Shown here: positions 1 to 7,246 of the stretch, in pieces
Position numbering within the stretch: the first letter of the stretch is position 1
How the letters are laid out: each line of letters opens with the position of its first letter
From: Lachnospiraceae bacterium
GTDB lineage: Bacteria > Bacillota > Clostridia > Lachnospirales > Lachnospiraceae
Reading direction: 5' to 3'
DNA: 9,587 nt
NCBI GenBank assembly: GCA_003484785.1
Contig: DNAD01000279.1
Span: 4,914-14,500 of the forward strand
Notes under the pieces: model-generated
Told to the model about the DNA's origin: nothing
Databases searched by the model: none
Seen by the model: the letters and a program-made list of their open reading frames with translations, nothing else
Translations under genes and position numbers: made by a program

Positions 1-711
1 TCCATAAAGGTGGCCGAGGCAGCCAAGGTAGTGGAAAACTCCCAGAGAGACATAAACATAGCCTTTATAAACGAGCTCGCCATGGCCTTTGACCGGATGG
101 GGATCGACACCGAAGAGGTGATCGATGCCATGGATACCAAATGGAACGCTCTGGGCTTTCATCCGGGGCTGGTGGGAGGCCACTGCATAGGCGTGGACCC
201 CTACTACTTTATCTATGAGGCGGAAAGGCTCGGGTACCATTCCAGACTGATATCGGCAGGGCGGCAGATAAATGATGACATGCCCTCCTTTGTGGGAGAA
301 AACATTATCAAACAGCTGGTCCTTGCAGGAAAACGGGTGAGGGACGCAAAGGTGGTATTCTTCGGAGTGACCTTCAAGGAAAACTGTCCCGATGTCCGTA
401 ACTCAAAGGTGACAGACATCATAAGCTATCTGGAGGAATACGGCATTACACCGGTGCTGACAGACGGCCGGGCCGATAAGGAGGATTTTGAGAGGACATA
501 CGGCTGCAGGCTCTCCGATCTGTCTGAGGCCACGGAGGCCGACTGCATCGTATTAAGCGTTGCCCATAAGGAGTACAGGGAAAGAACACTAAAGGAATGG
601 GACAGCTTTTTTAAGGACGGGGAAAACCGTAACAAAGTCATTATCGATGTCAAATCCATCCTTGATAAGAAAGAAGTGCTGGCAGAGGGTTACTGCTACT
701 GGAGGTTATAG
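1..711 (+). CDS. UDP-N-acetylhexosamine dehydrogenase (TviB/WbpO-type), 3' part only
   Basis: The reading frame is open from the first base (S-I-K-V-A-E...), so the gene starts outside the window. The GTG at 10 is an internal Val codon, not a start. The visible 236 residues cover the central helical domain and the C-terminal NAD/UDP-binding domain; family members are about 420-430 aa, so roughly 190 residues (the N-terminal Rossmann fold) are missing. Key signatures are NSQRDINIAFINELA, the active-site motif GLVGGHCIGVDPYY with the catalytic Cys at 184-186, and FGVTFKENCPDVRNSK in the C-terminal domain. The GGHCIGVDPYY form points to the TviB/WbpO/CapL class, which makes UDP-GalNAcA or UDP-GlcNAcA from UDP-HexNAc using two NAD+, rather than to UDP-glucose dehydrogenase. 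The enzyme is cytoplasmic. The deacetylase follows after 11 bp, so the two are probably cotranscribed. The family call is secure; which HexNAc epimer it uses is inferred. Confidence 0.93.
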   Translation, partial: SIKVAEAAKVVENSQRDINIAFINELAMAFDRMGIDTEEVIDAMDTKWNALGFHPGLVGGHCIGVDPYYFIYEAERLGYHSRLISAGRQINDDMPSFVGENIIKQLVLAGKRVRDAKVVFFGVTFKENCPDVRNSKVTDIISYLEEYGITPVLTDGRADKEDFERTYGCRLSDLSEATEADCIVLSVAHKEYRERTLKEWDSFFKDGENRNKVIIDVKSILDKKEVLAEGYCYWRL

Positions 712-722
712 AAAGTCGCCGG

Positions 723-1496
723 ATGTCTATTTTAATAAACGGAGATGATTTCGGAAAAAACGAAGAGATAAACAGGGCGGTGTGCGAGGCCTTCAGGGAG
801 GGCTATATAGGGCACACCACCGTAATGGTGAACATGCCGGGGGCGGAGGAGGCCTTTAAGCTTTCCCGAAAATACGGCTTTACGGACAGTGTGGGACTGC
901 ATATCAACCTCACGGAGGGGTTCCCGTTAAGCGGAGATATCCGGACAAACCCACTGGTCTGTTCCCCGGACGGAAGCTTTAATGCAGCGTTTTATCACAA
1001 TACGAAATACAGGCTGTATATGGACAGCCTCAGCATAAGCCAGATAGAGAAGGAAATAAATGCACAGCTGGAGAGGTTTCTTGAGCTGGGCTTTAAGGAG
1101 CTGCACATAGACTCCCACCACCATGTGCATACAAATTACCCGGTATTTCTGGCCCTTAAGAGCCTTGGAAAAAAGTACCGCTTTTCCTATATCAGGCTCA
1201 GCAGGAACCTGTACAGGGGGGGAAGTATACTAAACAGGGCATACAAGGCCTTGTACAACAGGGGAGTAAAAAAGCTCTGCGCAGGCAGCGGGGATCTGTT
1301 CGGATCCTATGATGACCTGATGGGATATACAATGAAGGATCCCGAAAGGATAGAAAGCCTGGGCCATACCAGGGAGGTGGAGATCATGGTCCACCCCATG
1401 TATTCAGACAATGTCCTGACCGATACGGACAGGCCCATGAGCGGCAACGGAGCTTTGAAAAAATGGAATCATGCAGATAAACAAAGGAAGATATAA
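723..1496 (+). CDS. YdjC/ChbG-family carbohydrate deacetylase
   Basis: A 257-aa protein of the YdjC/ChbG/HpnK family, metal-dependent deacetylases that remove acetyl groups from N-acetylated sugars. The N-terminal strand carries the metal-binding Asp pair in INGDDFGKN (Asp8, Asp9). VGLHINLTEG supplies His60, HIDSHHHVH (128-136) is the signature His cluster, and IMVHP (221-225, His224) is the late conserved His of the fold. No signal peptide or membrane segment is seen, so it should act in the cytoplasm. The ATG at 723 begins the conserved first strand directly, so no earlier start is needed; a GGAGG at 701-705 is rather far upstream (17 nt). The last 26 bp overlap the start of the YfhO-family gene, suggesting translational coupling. 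With the dehydrogenase upstream and glycan membrane proteins downstream, the substrate is probably a nucleotide- or lipid-linked HexNAc rather than imported chitobiose. That substrate is an inference. Confidence 0.9.
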   Translation: MSILINGDDFGKNEEINRAVCEAFREGYIGHTTVMVNMPGAEEAFKLSRKYGFTDSVGLHINLTEGFPLSGDIRTNPLVCSPDGSFNAAFYHNTKYRLYMDSLSISQIEKEINAQLERFLELGFKELHIDSHHHVHTNYPVFLALKSLGKKYRFSYIRLSRNLYRGGSILNRAYKALYNRGVKKLCAGSGDLFGSYDDLMGYTMKDPERIESLGHTREVEIMVHPMYSDNVLTDTDRPMSGNGALKKWNHADKQRKI

Positions 1497-4320
1497 ATAC
1501 ATACTGCCGATGCTTATATCGGCTTTGATATACTGTGTCATACTCTGCGTAAAACACATCTTTCCCTTTGGAAAGACCACCATAGATTATTATGATCTTT
1601 CCCAGCAGATAGCGCCCCTTTACTATCATATCCATGATATGCTCCATTCGAAGACGGCGTTTTTCTATAATTTCTATTCGGGGCTCGGGATCAACATGTC
1701 CGTAGTCACATCGGGCTGCAGCGGGCTCAGCCCCTTCAACCTGTTCTTTTTGCTCGTTCCGAGAGACTATCTGCTTGAAAGCCTTTCCTTCTTCCAGCTG
1801 ATAAAGGTGATGGCCATGACCTTCACCATGTTCTTCTATCTCGATAAAAGGTTCAGGGCACCCCGGTTCTTCAACATCTTCCTTTCGGTCAATTATGCCT
1901 TTTCGGGCTTTGTCCTGACGCTGTATATGGAGAATAAATGGATGGACATAGCTGTCTTCTTCCCGCTTCTTATGTACTTCTATGACAGGATGGTGCACGG
2001 AGGCAGGATCACCGGTTATGTAGTCACCCTGGCCCTTGTGATCATAAGCAGCTTCTATATGGGAGCCATAATCCTGGTGTTCATCTTTTTATATACCGGG
2101 GTCAGGATCCTGGCGGATATGCTGTACAGGACAAAAACGGGGAAAGCCTTAAGCAGTGAAAACGGAAAAATGGAAGGAGAGCCCGAGGGGAAAAGACGGC
2201 ATTTCATCCTGGAGCTCGGCTTTTCCACCTTCCTGGGGATACTGCTGTCCTCCTTCATCCTTATCCCACAGCTTACCCAGCTCTTTGCCTCCACCAGGTT
2301 TGAGAACGGAAGCGGGAGCGAAGGGGGGATCTTAGGGTTCTACCTAAACATACTCAAACAGACCGAACCGGCCTACACCACGAGATGGTGGGCGCTCTTC
2401 AACCTCGCCTTTTCGGCAGCGGTGATATTCGTAGGGCTCTTAAGAGTCAGGGGCAACAGAAAGCTTCGCTTCCTCACCATAACTCTGGCCGTCATGACTC
2501 TGGCCGAGCTTTTCATAGAGAGCATTAATCTGCTCTGGCATTTCGGCTCCTATATCCAGTATCCCATCAGGAACGGATTCATCATAAACTTCGTGTTTGC
2601 GATCCTTGCCTGTATGTATGCGGAAAGGATGTTTACGACAGAAGTGGCGCAGACGGAGGATGGAAACGGGCAGGGCTTTGAGTGGGTATCCCTTGCGGGC
2701 CTTCTGGTTACAGTCATCCTGTTTGCGATCTTTGTATCCATTTACTCAAGACATCCGGGGATGGAGGTAAGGAGTGTCTTTCACATCGTACTGGTGATGA
2801 TGCTCATAAGCTTTGCGGGCTATGCCGCCGTGCTTTTCTGGCAGAACGGCGCCCACTACTCCTTAAGCCTGATGATTTTGTGCACGGAGCTTTTATGCTA
2901 TGGCTTTATAATGTACGGAGGCCCTACCTATGTAACGGGCTACAGCGAGGAGCCCGAGCAGGAAAGGGACTATATCAGGATAGCGACACAGCTGAAAAAG
3001 GACTTCGGGCTTTCCTCGGAATACCTTTACCGGGTAAAAAATCCCGATGAAAGCCTGAACGCTAACTACAGCTTCATACTGGAGCGTCCGGCGCTGTCAA
3101 ACTGGACTCATATCATTCCCGGCTCACTTCAGAAGAGCTCCTCGGAATGGGGGTACAGTACACAGTTTACAAGGCTTTTGGATGCCGGAGGAACTGTCTT
3201 TACCGACGCGCTGATAGGGGTCAGGGACGTGATAAGCTGCCTTCCCCAGGATGAGGAGCTCTATGAGAAGGTTTCCTCAACTGAGGTGGAGGTGGATGGC
3301 AAAAGCGTTGAATATACCTGGTATAAATGCCGCTACAGCCTGCCCTTCGGAGTCCCGGTATACGCAAACGCCATGTTTGATTCCGAGCTTGAGAACAGAA
3401 ATCCCGTCAGCCTCCAGAATCAGATGTATCGTTCCCTCACCGGGGCGGATACCGAATATGAGCAGGAGATAGCGGACTTTCTGGTAAGAAGGGGACAGCT
3501 CATAGACGAAAGCGCCGTTCTTGAGATCACGGAACCCTCCTCCCAGGTCAAAAGATACACCTTCAGCACAGAGGTGAAGGGCAAAAAGGCTCTGTACTTT
3601 AATTCCCAGACCGCGGATATGGAGGATGGAAATATGTCGATAACTGTCCTTGACAGGGACGGTTCCGGGGCAATCGCCGTTCCCTCGATAAAGGATACCG
3701 ACAATACGGACTATCCCGCGCATTTTAATAATAATATCCTGTATCTCGGAAGCTATGAGAACGAGAATGTCTCTGTCATTGTGGATGTGGACCGCTCAAA
3801 GGGTGAGGATTATCCCGTAAACATATCACAGCTGGATCTTGAAAAGCTCAGGTGCCTGTGCGATTCCTACAGGGATTTTCCGGATGAGCATATAAGTGCG
3901 GGAAAGAAGAGCATCTCCTTTAACGCCAGTGTTTCGGAGGATGCGGGAAGCGTGGTGATGCTGCTTCCGATAGCGTATGACGAAGGCTGGACCCTGAGAG
4001 TGAACGGAAAGAAATCAGACATTATGTATAGCTATAGCGGCCTGTTTACCGCGATCCCCCTCTACAGCGGGGACAATAACTATAAAATGACCTTTTTCCC
4101 TTCCGGAATGGGGCTGGGAATAGTGATATCATTTCTGGGACTGGCGATATTTGCGGCTATAATAGTCATCAGGCATCAGAAGATAACGGTAATAGAGAAT
4201 GAGCTGGTGGTGCTGAGCAGGGACGGTGAAAAGTGGCTTACGCCGGTCTATATGATAGTCTGGGCCATAGCGGTGATCCTTATGTACATAATACCTGCGG
4301 GGGCCTTTGTCATACTATGA
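1471..4320 (+). CDS. YfhO-family polytopic membrane protein (probable GT-C-type glycosyltransferase)
   Basis: A 949-aa protein with the YfhO layout. It has an N-terminal helix (about 11-30), then the first outside loop FPFGKTTIDYYDLSQQIAPL with Asp39 and Asp42, and the LSPFNLFFLLVP segment typical of the family. About eleven further helices reach residue 482 (for example 105-123, 131-153, 182-208, 246-268, 365-384, 404-425, 433-456). A soluble domain of about 390 residues follows, with the family tail motif YDEGWTLRVNGKK (836-848), and then a closing helix (879-900). B. subtilis YfhO is known to act with CsbB in lipoteichoic-acid glycosylation, using undecaprenyl-phosphate-linked sugar; a similar outside-face sugar transfer is the likely role here. 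Unusually, about 50 more residues with an extra hydrophobic helix (924-947) follow the closing helix. The start at 1471 overlaps the deacetylase gene and has only a weak, distant CGGAG. The stop overlaps the next start (ATGA). Confidence 0.88.
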   Translation: MQINKGRYKYILPMLISALIYCVILCVKHIFPFGKTTIDYYDLSQQIAPLYYHIHDMLHSKTAFFYNFYSGLGINMSVVTSGCSGLSPFNLFFLLVPRDYLLESLSFFQLIKVMAMTFTMFFYLDKRFRAPRFFNIFLSVNYAFSGFVLTLYMENKWMDIAVFFPLLMYFYDRMVHGGRITGYVVTLALVIISSFYMGAIILVFIFLYTGVRILADMLYRTKTGKALSSENGKMEGEPEGKRRHFILELGFSTFLGILLSSFILIPQLTQLFASTRFENGSGSEGGILGFYLNILKQTEPAYTTRWWALFNLAFSAAVIFVGLLRVRGNRKLRFLTITLAVMTLAELFIESINLLWHFGSYIQYPIRNGFIINFVFAILACMYAERMFTTEVAQTEDGNGQGFEWVSLAGLLVTVILFAIFVSIYSRHPGMEVRSVFHIVLVMMLISFAGYAAVLFWQNGAHYSLSLMILCTELLCYGFIMYGGPTYVTGYSEEPEQERDYIRIATQLKKDFGLSSEYLYRVKNPDESLNANYSFILERPALSNWTHIIPGSLQKSSSEWGYSTQFTRLLDAGGTVFTDALIGVRDVISCLPQDEELYEKVSSTEVEVDGKSVEYTWYKCRYSLPFGVPVYANAMFDSELENRNPVSLQNQMYRSLTGADTEYEQEIADFLVRRGQLIDESAVLEITEPSSQVKRYTFSTEVKGKKALYFNSQTADMEDGNMSITVLDRDGSGAIAVPSIKDTDNTDYPAHFNNNILYLGSYENENVSVIVDVDRSKGEDYPVNISQLDLEKLRCLCDSYRDFPDEHISAGKKSISFNASVSEDAGSVVMLLPIAYDEGWTLRVNGKKSDIMYSYSGLFTAIPLYSGDNNYKMTFFPSGMGLGIVISFLGLAIFAAIIVIRHQKITVIENELVVLSRDGEKWLTPVYMIVWAIAVILMYIIPAGAFVIL

Positions 4321-6113
4321 AGTATTTAAGGAGCTTCCTTGAAAAACGGGCCGTGTTTGCACTGGCCCTGAATACGGTATTCCTTCTGGCGGCGCTTTTC
4401 CTTTTCAGGCCTTTTTTTGAGGAAACGGATGACTCCTCCCTTGCCATGATAGCAGAGGGAGCCTTCGGCAGCAGGTGTCCTTATCTGATATATACGAATA
4501 TAATGTACGGGAGACTTTTGACTCTGCTCTACGCTCTGATCCCTTCCGTGAGGTGGCATTCGGTACTTCAGTATATTTTCTGTTTTATCTCGTTTACCCT
4601 TATCACATATCTTCTGGACGGGTACAGAAACGGAAGACTGATATCCGCCCTTCTGCTGCTAAGCAGCTTCTATGAGATATATGTGAGTCTTCAGTATTCA
4701 AAGACGGCGGCACTTATATGCCTTGCGGGTTATATTTCCCTTATCTTTGCCACGGGTGCAAAAAGCGCGGGAGAACCGGATCGTCATGATCTGAAGTTTG
4801 TGCCTGAGGGCACGGTCTGCAGGCAAAACGGCGCAAAGGAAAGAGTGTTCCTTTTTGCGGCAGGGGCTCTGCTTCTTATCTTCGGTCTGTGCCTCAGAAA
4901 GGAGTGCTTTTTTCTCGCAACGCTCTTTGCGGGGATCTTTATCGCAGGCATATGGACAAAAGAGCTAAGCCTCCGGGGGAGAGGCGCGATAAAGGAACTG
5001 ATAAAGAGCTATATGAAAACCTTTGTTCCTGTTTTTGCCGTGTCCTTCGGGCTGATCCTTTTAAATACCCTTGCCTGTCAGAGCGATGGGGAATGGGTGC
5101 GCTTTACCGAGTACAACGATACAAGGACCGAGCTTATCGACTATCGTTTCGACCTTCTGGATTATGAAAGATACGGGGAGGAACTGGAAGCGCTCGGAGT
5201 ATCGGAAAACGATGCACTTTTGTATCTGACCTGGCAGTTCGGGGATGACTCCGTTTTTTCCGTTTCCAAAATGAGGGAGATCCTTGACGCTCCCTTTGCG
5301 CAGGAAAAGCCACGGTGGATCGAGACCGCAAAGTCCTTTGTCCGCCATATCTATGACGATATACTTACCTTCAACCCTGCCTTTATGGGGCTTATGATCC
5401 TTGCGGGAGCCTGTATCGCAGGGCTTTGGGAAAAGTATCGCAATGAGAAAAGAAAGGGAGCGGTGCTGCCTTATTACCCCGTACTTTTTCTCTGTTTTGC
5501 CGCTCTCTTTGTTATCCTGGTTTATTTTGAACTGAGCCGGCGCTGGTCACACAGGATAATCTATGCGGCCTTTCTTATGGCAATGGTCATCCTCTCCTTT
5601 GAGGTCTGCCTTCTTTGGGAGGATAGTTCTGTTAAGGAATATACGGCGATCCCTGCGGGGGTGATCTGCATCAGTGTTCTGACCGCCTGCCTGGGCAATC
5701 ATTTTGATCATAACAGCTATTTAAGGAGCGTTCCCGAGGTGAACGATTATATCGCCTGCGTATCAGGGGATAAGGAGAGGCTTTATGTGGCGGATACCTT
5801 CACCTTTCAGGACAGCTTTAAGTATAAGGTATTTGAACCCCTGAAGGAAGGAGAGCTTGGCAATTTTGTTCTTGCGGGAAGCTGGTACGTCAACTCTCCC
5901 ATAACGAGAGCGGTTACTTCCGCCTTCGGATATGACAACCCCTACGAGGCCCTGAGGGCGGCGGACGACAGGGTGATACTCTCTGACAATATATACGCGG
6001 CTGAGAAGCTTTTGTATCTGAAGGAGCATTACGGGGAGGGCTTTAAGCTTTCAGAGCCTTCGGAAAGAGCCGGAATAAAAGAGTACCGGGTGATCCGGGA
6101 GAGTGAGGAATGA
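4317..6113 (+). CDS. Uncharacterised polytopic membrane protein, GT-C-like candidate
   Basis: A 598-aa protein I cannot name. I place the start at the ATG at 4317, which overlaps the previous stop as ATGA and begins MKYLRSFLEKR followed by a first hydrophobic helix (12-31). The frame is open further upstream to an ATG at 4233, but that would add 28 non-membrane residues encoded inside the YfhO gene. The first loop carries EETDDSS (Asp38, Asp39), in the place where GT-C glycosyltransferases keep catalytic acidic residues. About a dozen helices follow (for example 82-99, 175-192, 196-213, 232-252, 350-370, 383-403, 413-433, 443-459). Between helices lies a soluble loop (about 253-345) with YNDTRTELIDYRFDLLDYERY. 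The C-terminal 140 residues (460-598) are soluble. The layout of helices plus a soluble tail matches its neighbour and suggests extracytoplasmic glycan work, but this is inference. It overlaps the next gene by ATGA. Confidence 0.85.
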   Translation: MKYLRSFLEKRAVFALALNTVFLLAALFLFRPFFEETDDSSLAMIAEGAFGSRCPYLIYTNIMYGRLLTLLYALIPSVRWHSVLQYIFCFISFTLITYLLDGYRNGRLISALLLLSSFYEIYVSLQYSKTAALICLAGYISLIFATGAKSAGEPDRHDLKFVPEGTVCRQNGAKERVFLFAAGALLLIFGLCLRKECFFLATLFAGIFIAGIWTKELSLRGRGAIKELIKSYMKTFVPVFAVSFGLILLNTLACQSDGEWVRFTEYNDTRTELIDYRFDLLDYERYGEELEALGVSENDALLYLTWQFGDDSVFSVSKMREILDAPFAQEKPRWIETAKSFVRHIYDDILTFNPAFMGLMILAGACIAGLWEKYRNEKRKGAVLPYYPVLFLCFAALFVILVYFELSRRWSHRIIYAAFLMAMVILSFEVCLLWEDSSVKEYTAIPAGVICISVLTACLGNHFDHNSYLRSVPEVNDYIACVSGDKERLYVADTFTFQDSFKYKVFEPLKEGELGNFVLAGSWYVNSPITRAVTSAFGYDNPYEALRAADDRVILSDNIYAAEKLLYLKEHYGEGFKLSEPSERAGIKEYRVIRESEE

Positions 6114-7204
6114 CGGGATCGAGCATTATTCTTATATTAATATGGGGACTGGCCTGCCCGTTTGTACTGGGCAGCCTTGAAGCATGTCTTACAAAAAGCT
6201 TTGAAAAGCTGAGCATTGCCCGCAATCTCTGCTTCGGCTTTGTGCTGGAGCTTTTTGTGTTCGGGATACTTGCACTGCCGCTTATCTTTGTAAGGGCTTC
6301 CTACAGTGCGCTCAAGTATTCCTGGTTATTTGTTATCGCGATACTGCTGTGTCTGTCCGTTTTCATCCTCTACAGGCACAGAGAGGAGCTTTTTTTAGCC
6401 CGGGATACAGGCGAAAAGAAGAAGCCGGATATCCTTACCCTTTCGGTATGGGCCGCGGCTATTGCTCTGATAGCCTTTGAGACCGGGCTTCTTACCTTCA
6501 CGATGCACATGGATGCCGATGATGCCAGGTTTGTGGCAGAGGCAGTGGATGCCATAGACAACGACAGCCTGCTTTATATAAACCCTGTCACGGGAGAGCC
6601 CACAATGGGAGAAGGACTGCTGGTGGGAGAGCTTAGAAAGGATGCCGCATCGCCCTATCCGATTTTTCTGGGACTGGTAAGCGACCTTTTTGGCTTAAAT
6701 CCCGCGATCTGTGCCCATACCGTGATGCCGGCCCTGCTCATACCCTTAAGCTTTGCGGTATTTTACCTTATCGCCATGCATTTCTTTGACCGGGACAGAA
6801 AAAAGAGCGGCATATTTCTTCTGTTTACGGCGGTGATAATGCTGTTTTCCTTTGAATCCGAGTTTGCGCCGGGATATACACTGTTAAATATAATCTGGCA
6901 GGGGCGCTCCATCGCTCTGTGTATCATGCTGCCTCTGCTTTGGTATTCTTTTGTCCGCTTAAGGCCGAAGGAGGGGATAAACGCAGGAGAACTGTTTCTT
7001 CTGATAATGATCAATACTGCCTGTTCGGTTCTGAGCGGGACCGCGGCTATCGTTGCCGCGATCATAACCTTTGCCTTCGCCGTTTCGGGCGCCATCGAGG
7101 CGGGGAGCATAAGGCATGCGGTCCTTACGGGGCTTACCGCGGTGCCGGATCTGTTCTGCCTGGTTTACGGGCAGTATATACTAAAGGCTATCTATAAGAT
7201 ATAG
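6110..7204 (+). CDS. DUF6077-like polytopic membrane protein (possibly the N-terminal half of a split gene)
   Basis: A 364-aa, very hydrophobic protein with about ten helices (for example 5-22, 38-60, 68-88, 109-130, 196-222, 263-281, 310-328, 336-356). The start at 6110 overlaps the previous stop as ATGA and has a good GGGAG at 6097-6101. After the fourth helix comes a loop with MHMDADDARFVAEAVDAI (DADD at 135-138), then SPYPIFLGLVSDLFGLNPAI and later NIIWQGRSIALCIMLPLLWY. From memory these resemble the DUF6077 membrane proteins of Lachnospiraceae, which I recall as longer (around 600-700 aa). The protein ends with a helix at a TAG (7202-7204). The next gene is in the same frame 42 bp on and looks like a continuation. 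Either the gene has been split by the intervening palindromic DNA or these are two natural subunits. Its function is unknown; membrane glycan assembly is inferred only from neighbours. Confidence 0.78.
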   Translation: MTGSSIILILIWGLACPFVLGSLEACLTKSFEKLSIARNLCFGFVLELFVFGILALPLIFVRASYSALKYSWLFVIAILLCLSVFILYRHREELFLARDTGEKKKPDILTLSVWAAAIALIAFETGLLTFTMHMDADDARFVAEAVDAIDNDSLLYINPVTGEPTMGEGLLVGELRKDAASPYPIFLGLVSDLFGLNPAICAHTVMPALLIPLSFAVFYLIAMHFFDRDRKKSGIFLLFTAVIMLFSFESEFAPGYTLLNIIWQGRSIALCIMLPLLWYSFVRLRPKEGINAGELFLLIMINTACSVLSGTAAIVAAIITFAFAVSGAIEAGSIRHAVLTGLTAVPDLFCLVYGQYILKAIYKI

Positions 7205-7230
7205 CGCACGATTTATAGATAAATCGGCGC
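7187..7230 (+). repeat. Overlapping, competing inverted repeats at the gene junction
   Basis: Arms CGATTTAT (7209-7216) and ATAAATCG (7219-7226) pair perfectly around a 2-nt centre. GCGC at 7204-7207 and 7227-7230 extends the stem with one bulged A at 7208. A second pairing, TATCTATAA (7189-7197) with TTATAGATA (7213-7221), is 9 bp and excludes the first. A third, smaller one joins GCTAT (7187-7191) and ATAGC (7201-7205). The structures span the stop codon of the 364-aa gene and end directly before the GGAGGA of the next gene. The first stem has no following T-run, so it is not a standard intrinsic terminator. It could modulate translation of the downstream gene or be the scar of an inserted palindrome. 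The pairing was read by eye; no folding energy was computed. Confidence 0.7.
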
Positions 7231-7236
7231 GGAGGA
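7231..7236 (+). promoter_or_regulatory. Ribosome binding site for the 309-aa gene
   Basis: GGAGGA lies 10-11 nt before the ATG at 7247 and directly follows the inverted repeat. It is the strongest Shine-Dalgarno match among the module's internal starts. It supports independent translation of the 309-aa protein, with ATG 7247 as its start, rather than a purely dead 3' fragment. Confidence 0.65.
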
Positions 7237-7246
7237 AGATTGTTAT

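Noticed and set aside
10..12. GTG start for the dehydrogenase
   Set aside because: The frame is open to the window edge and the upstream codons continue the conserved helix, so this GTG is an internal Val.
1384..1998. 204-aa open frame on the minus strand, opposite the deacetylase end and YfhO start
   Set aside because: It is antisense to two well-supported genes. Its Glu/Lys/His-rich composition is what the complement of hydrophobic codons produces, and it has no recognisable domain.
3277..3723. 148-aa and overlapping 94-aa open frames on the minus strand
   Set aside because: Both lie wholly inside the soluble domain of the YfhO-family gene, which has clear coding content. No ribosome binding site or motif supports either one.
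4233..4316. Upstream ATG extending the 598-aa protein by 28 residues
   Set aside because: The extension lies inside the YfhO gene and encodes non-membrane residues before the natural first helix. The ATGA overlap at 4317 matches the other junction style in the operon.
4322..5730. Repeated 12-mer TATTTAAGGAGC at 4322-4333 and 5719-5730
   Set aside because: Both copies encode YLRS within coding sequence using the organism's favoured TTA-AGG codon pair. A chance match is the simplest explanation.
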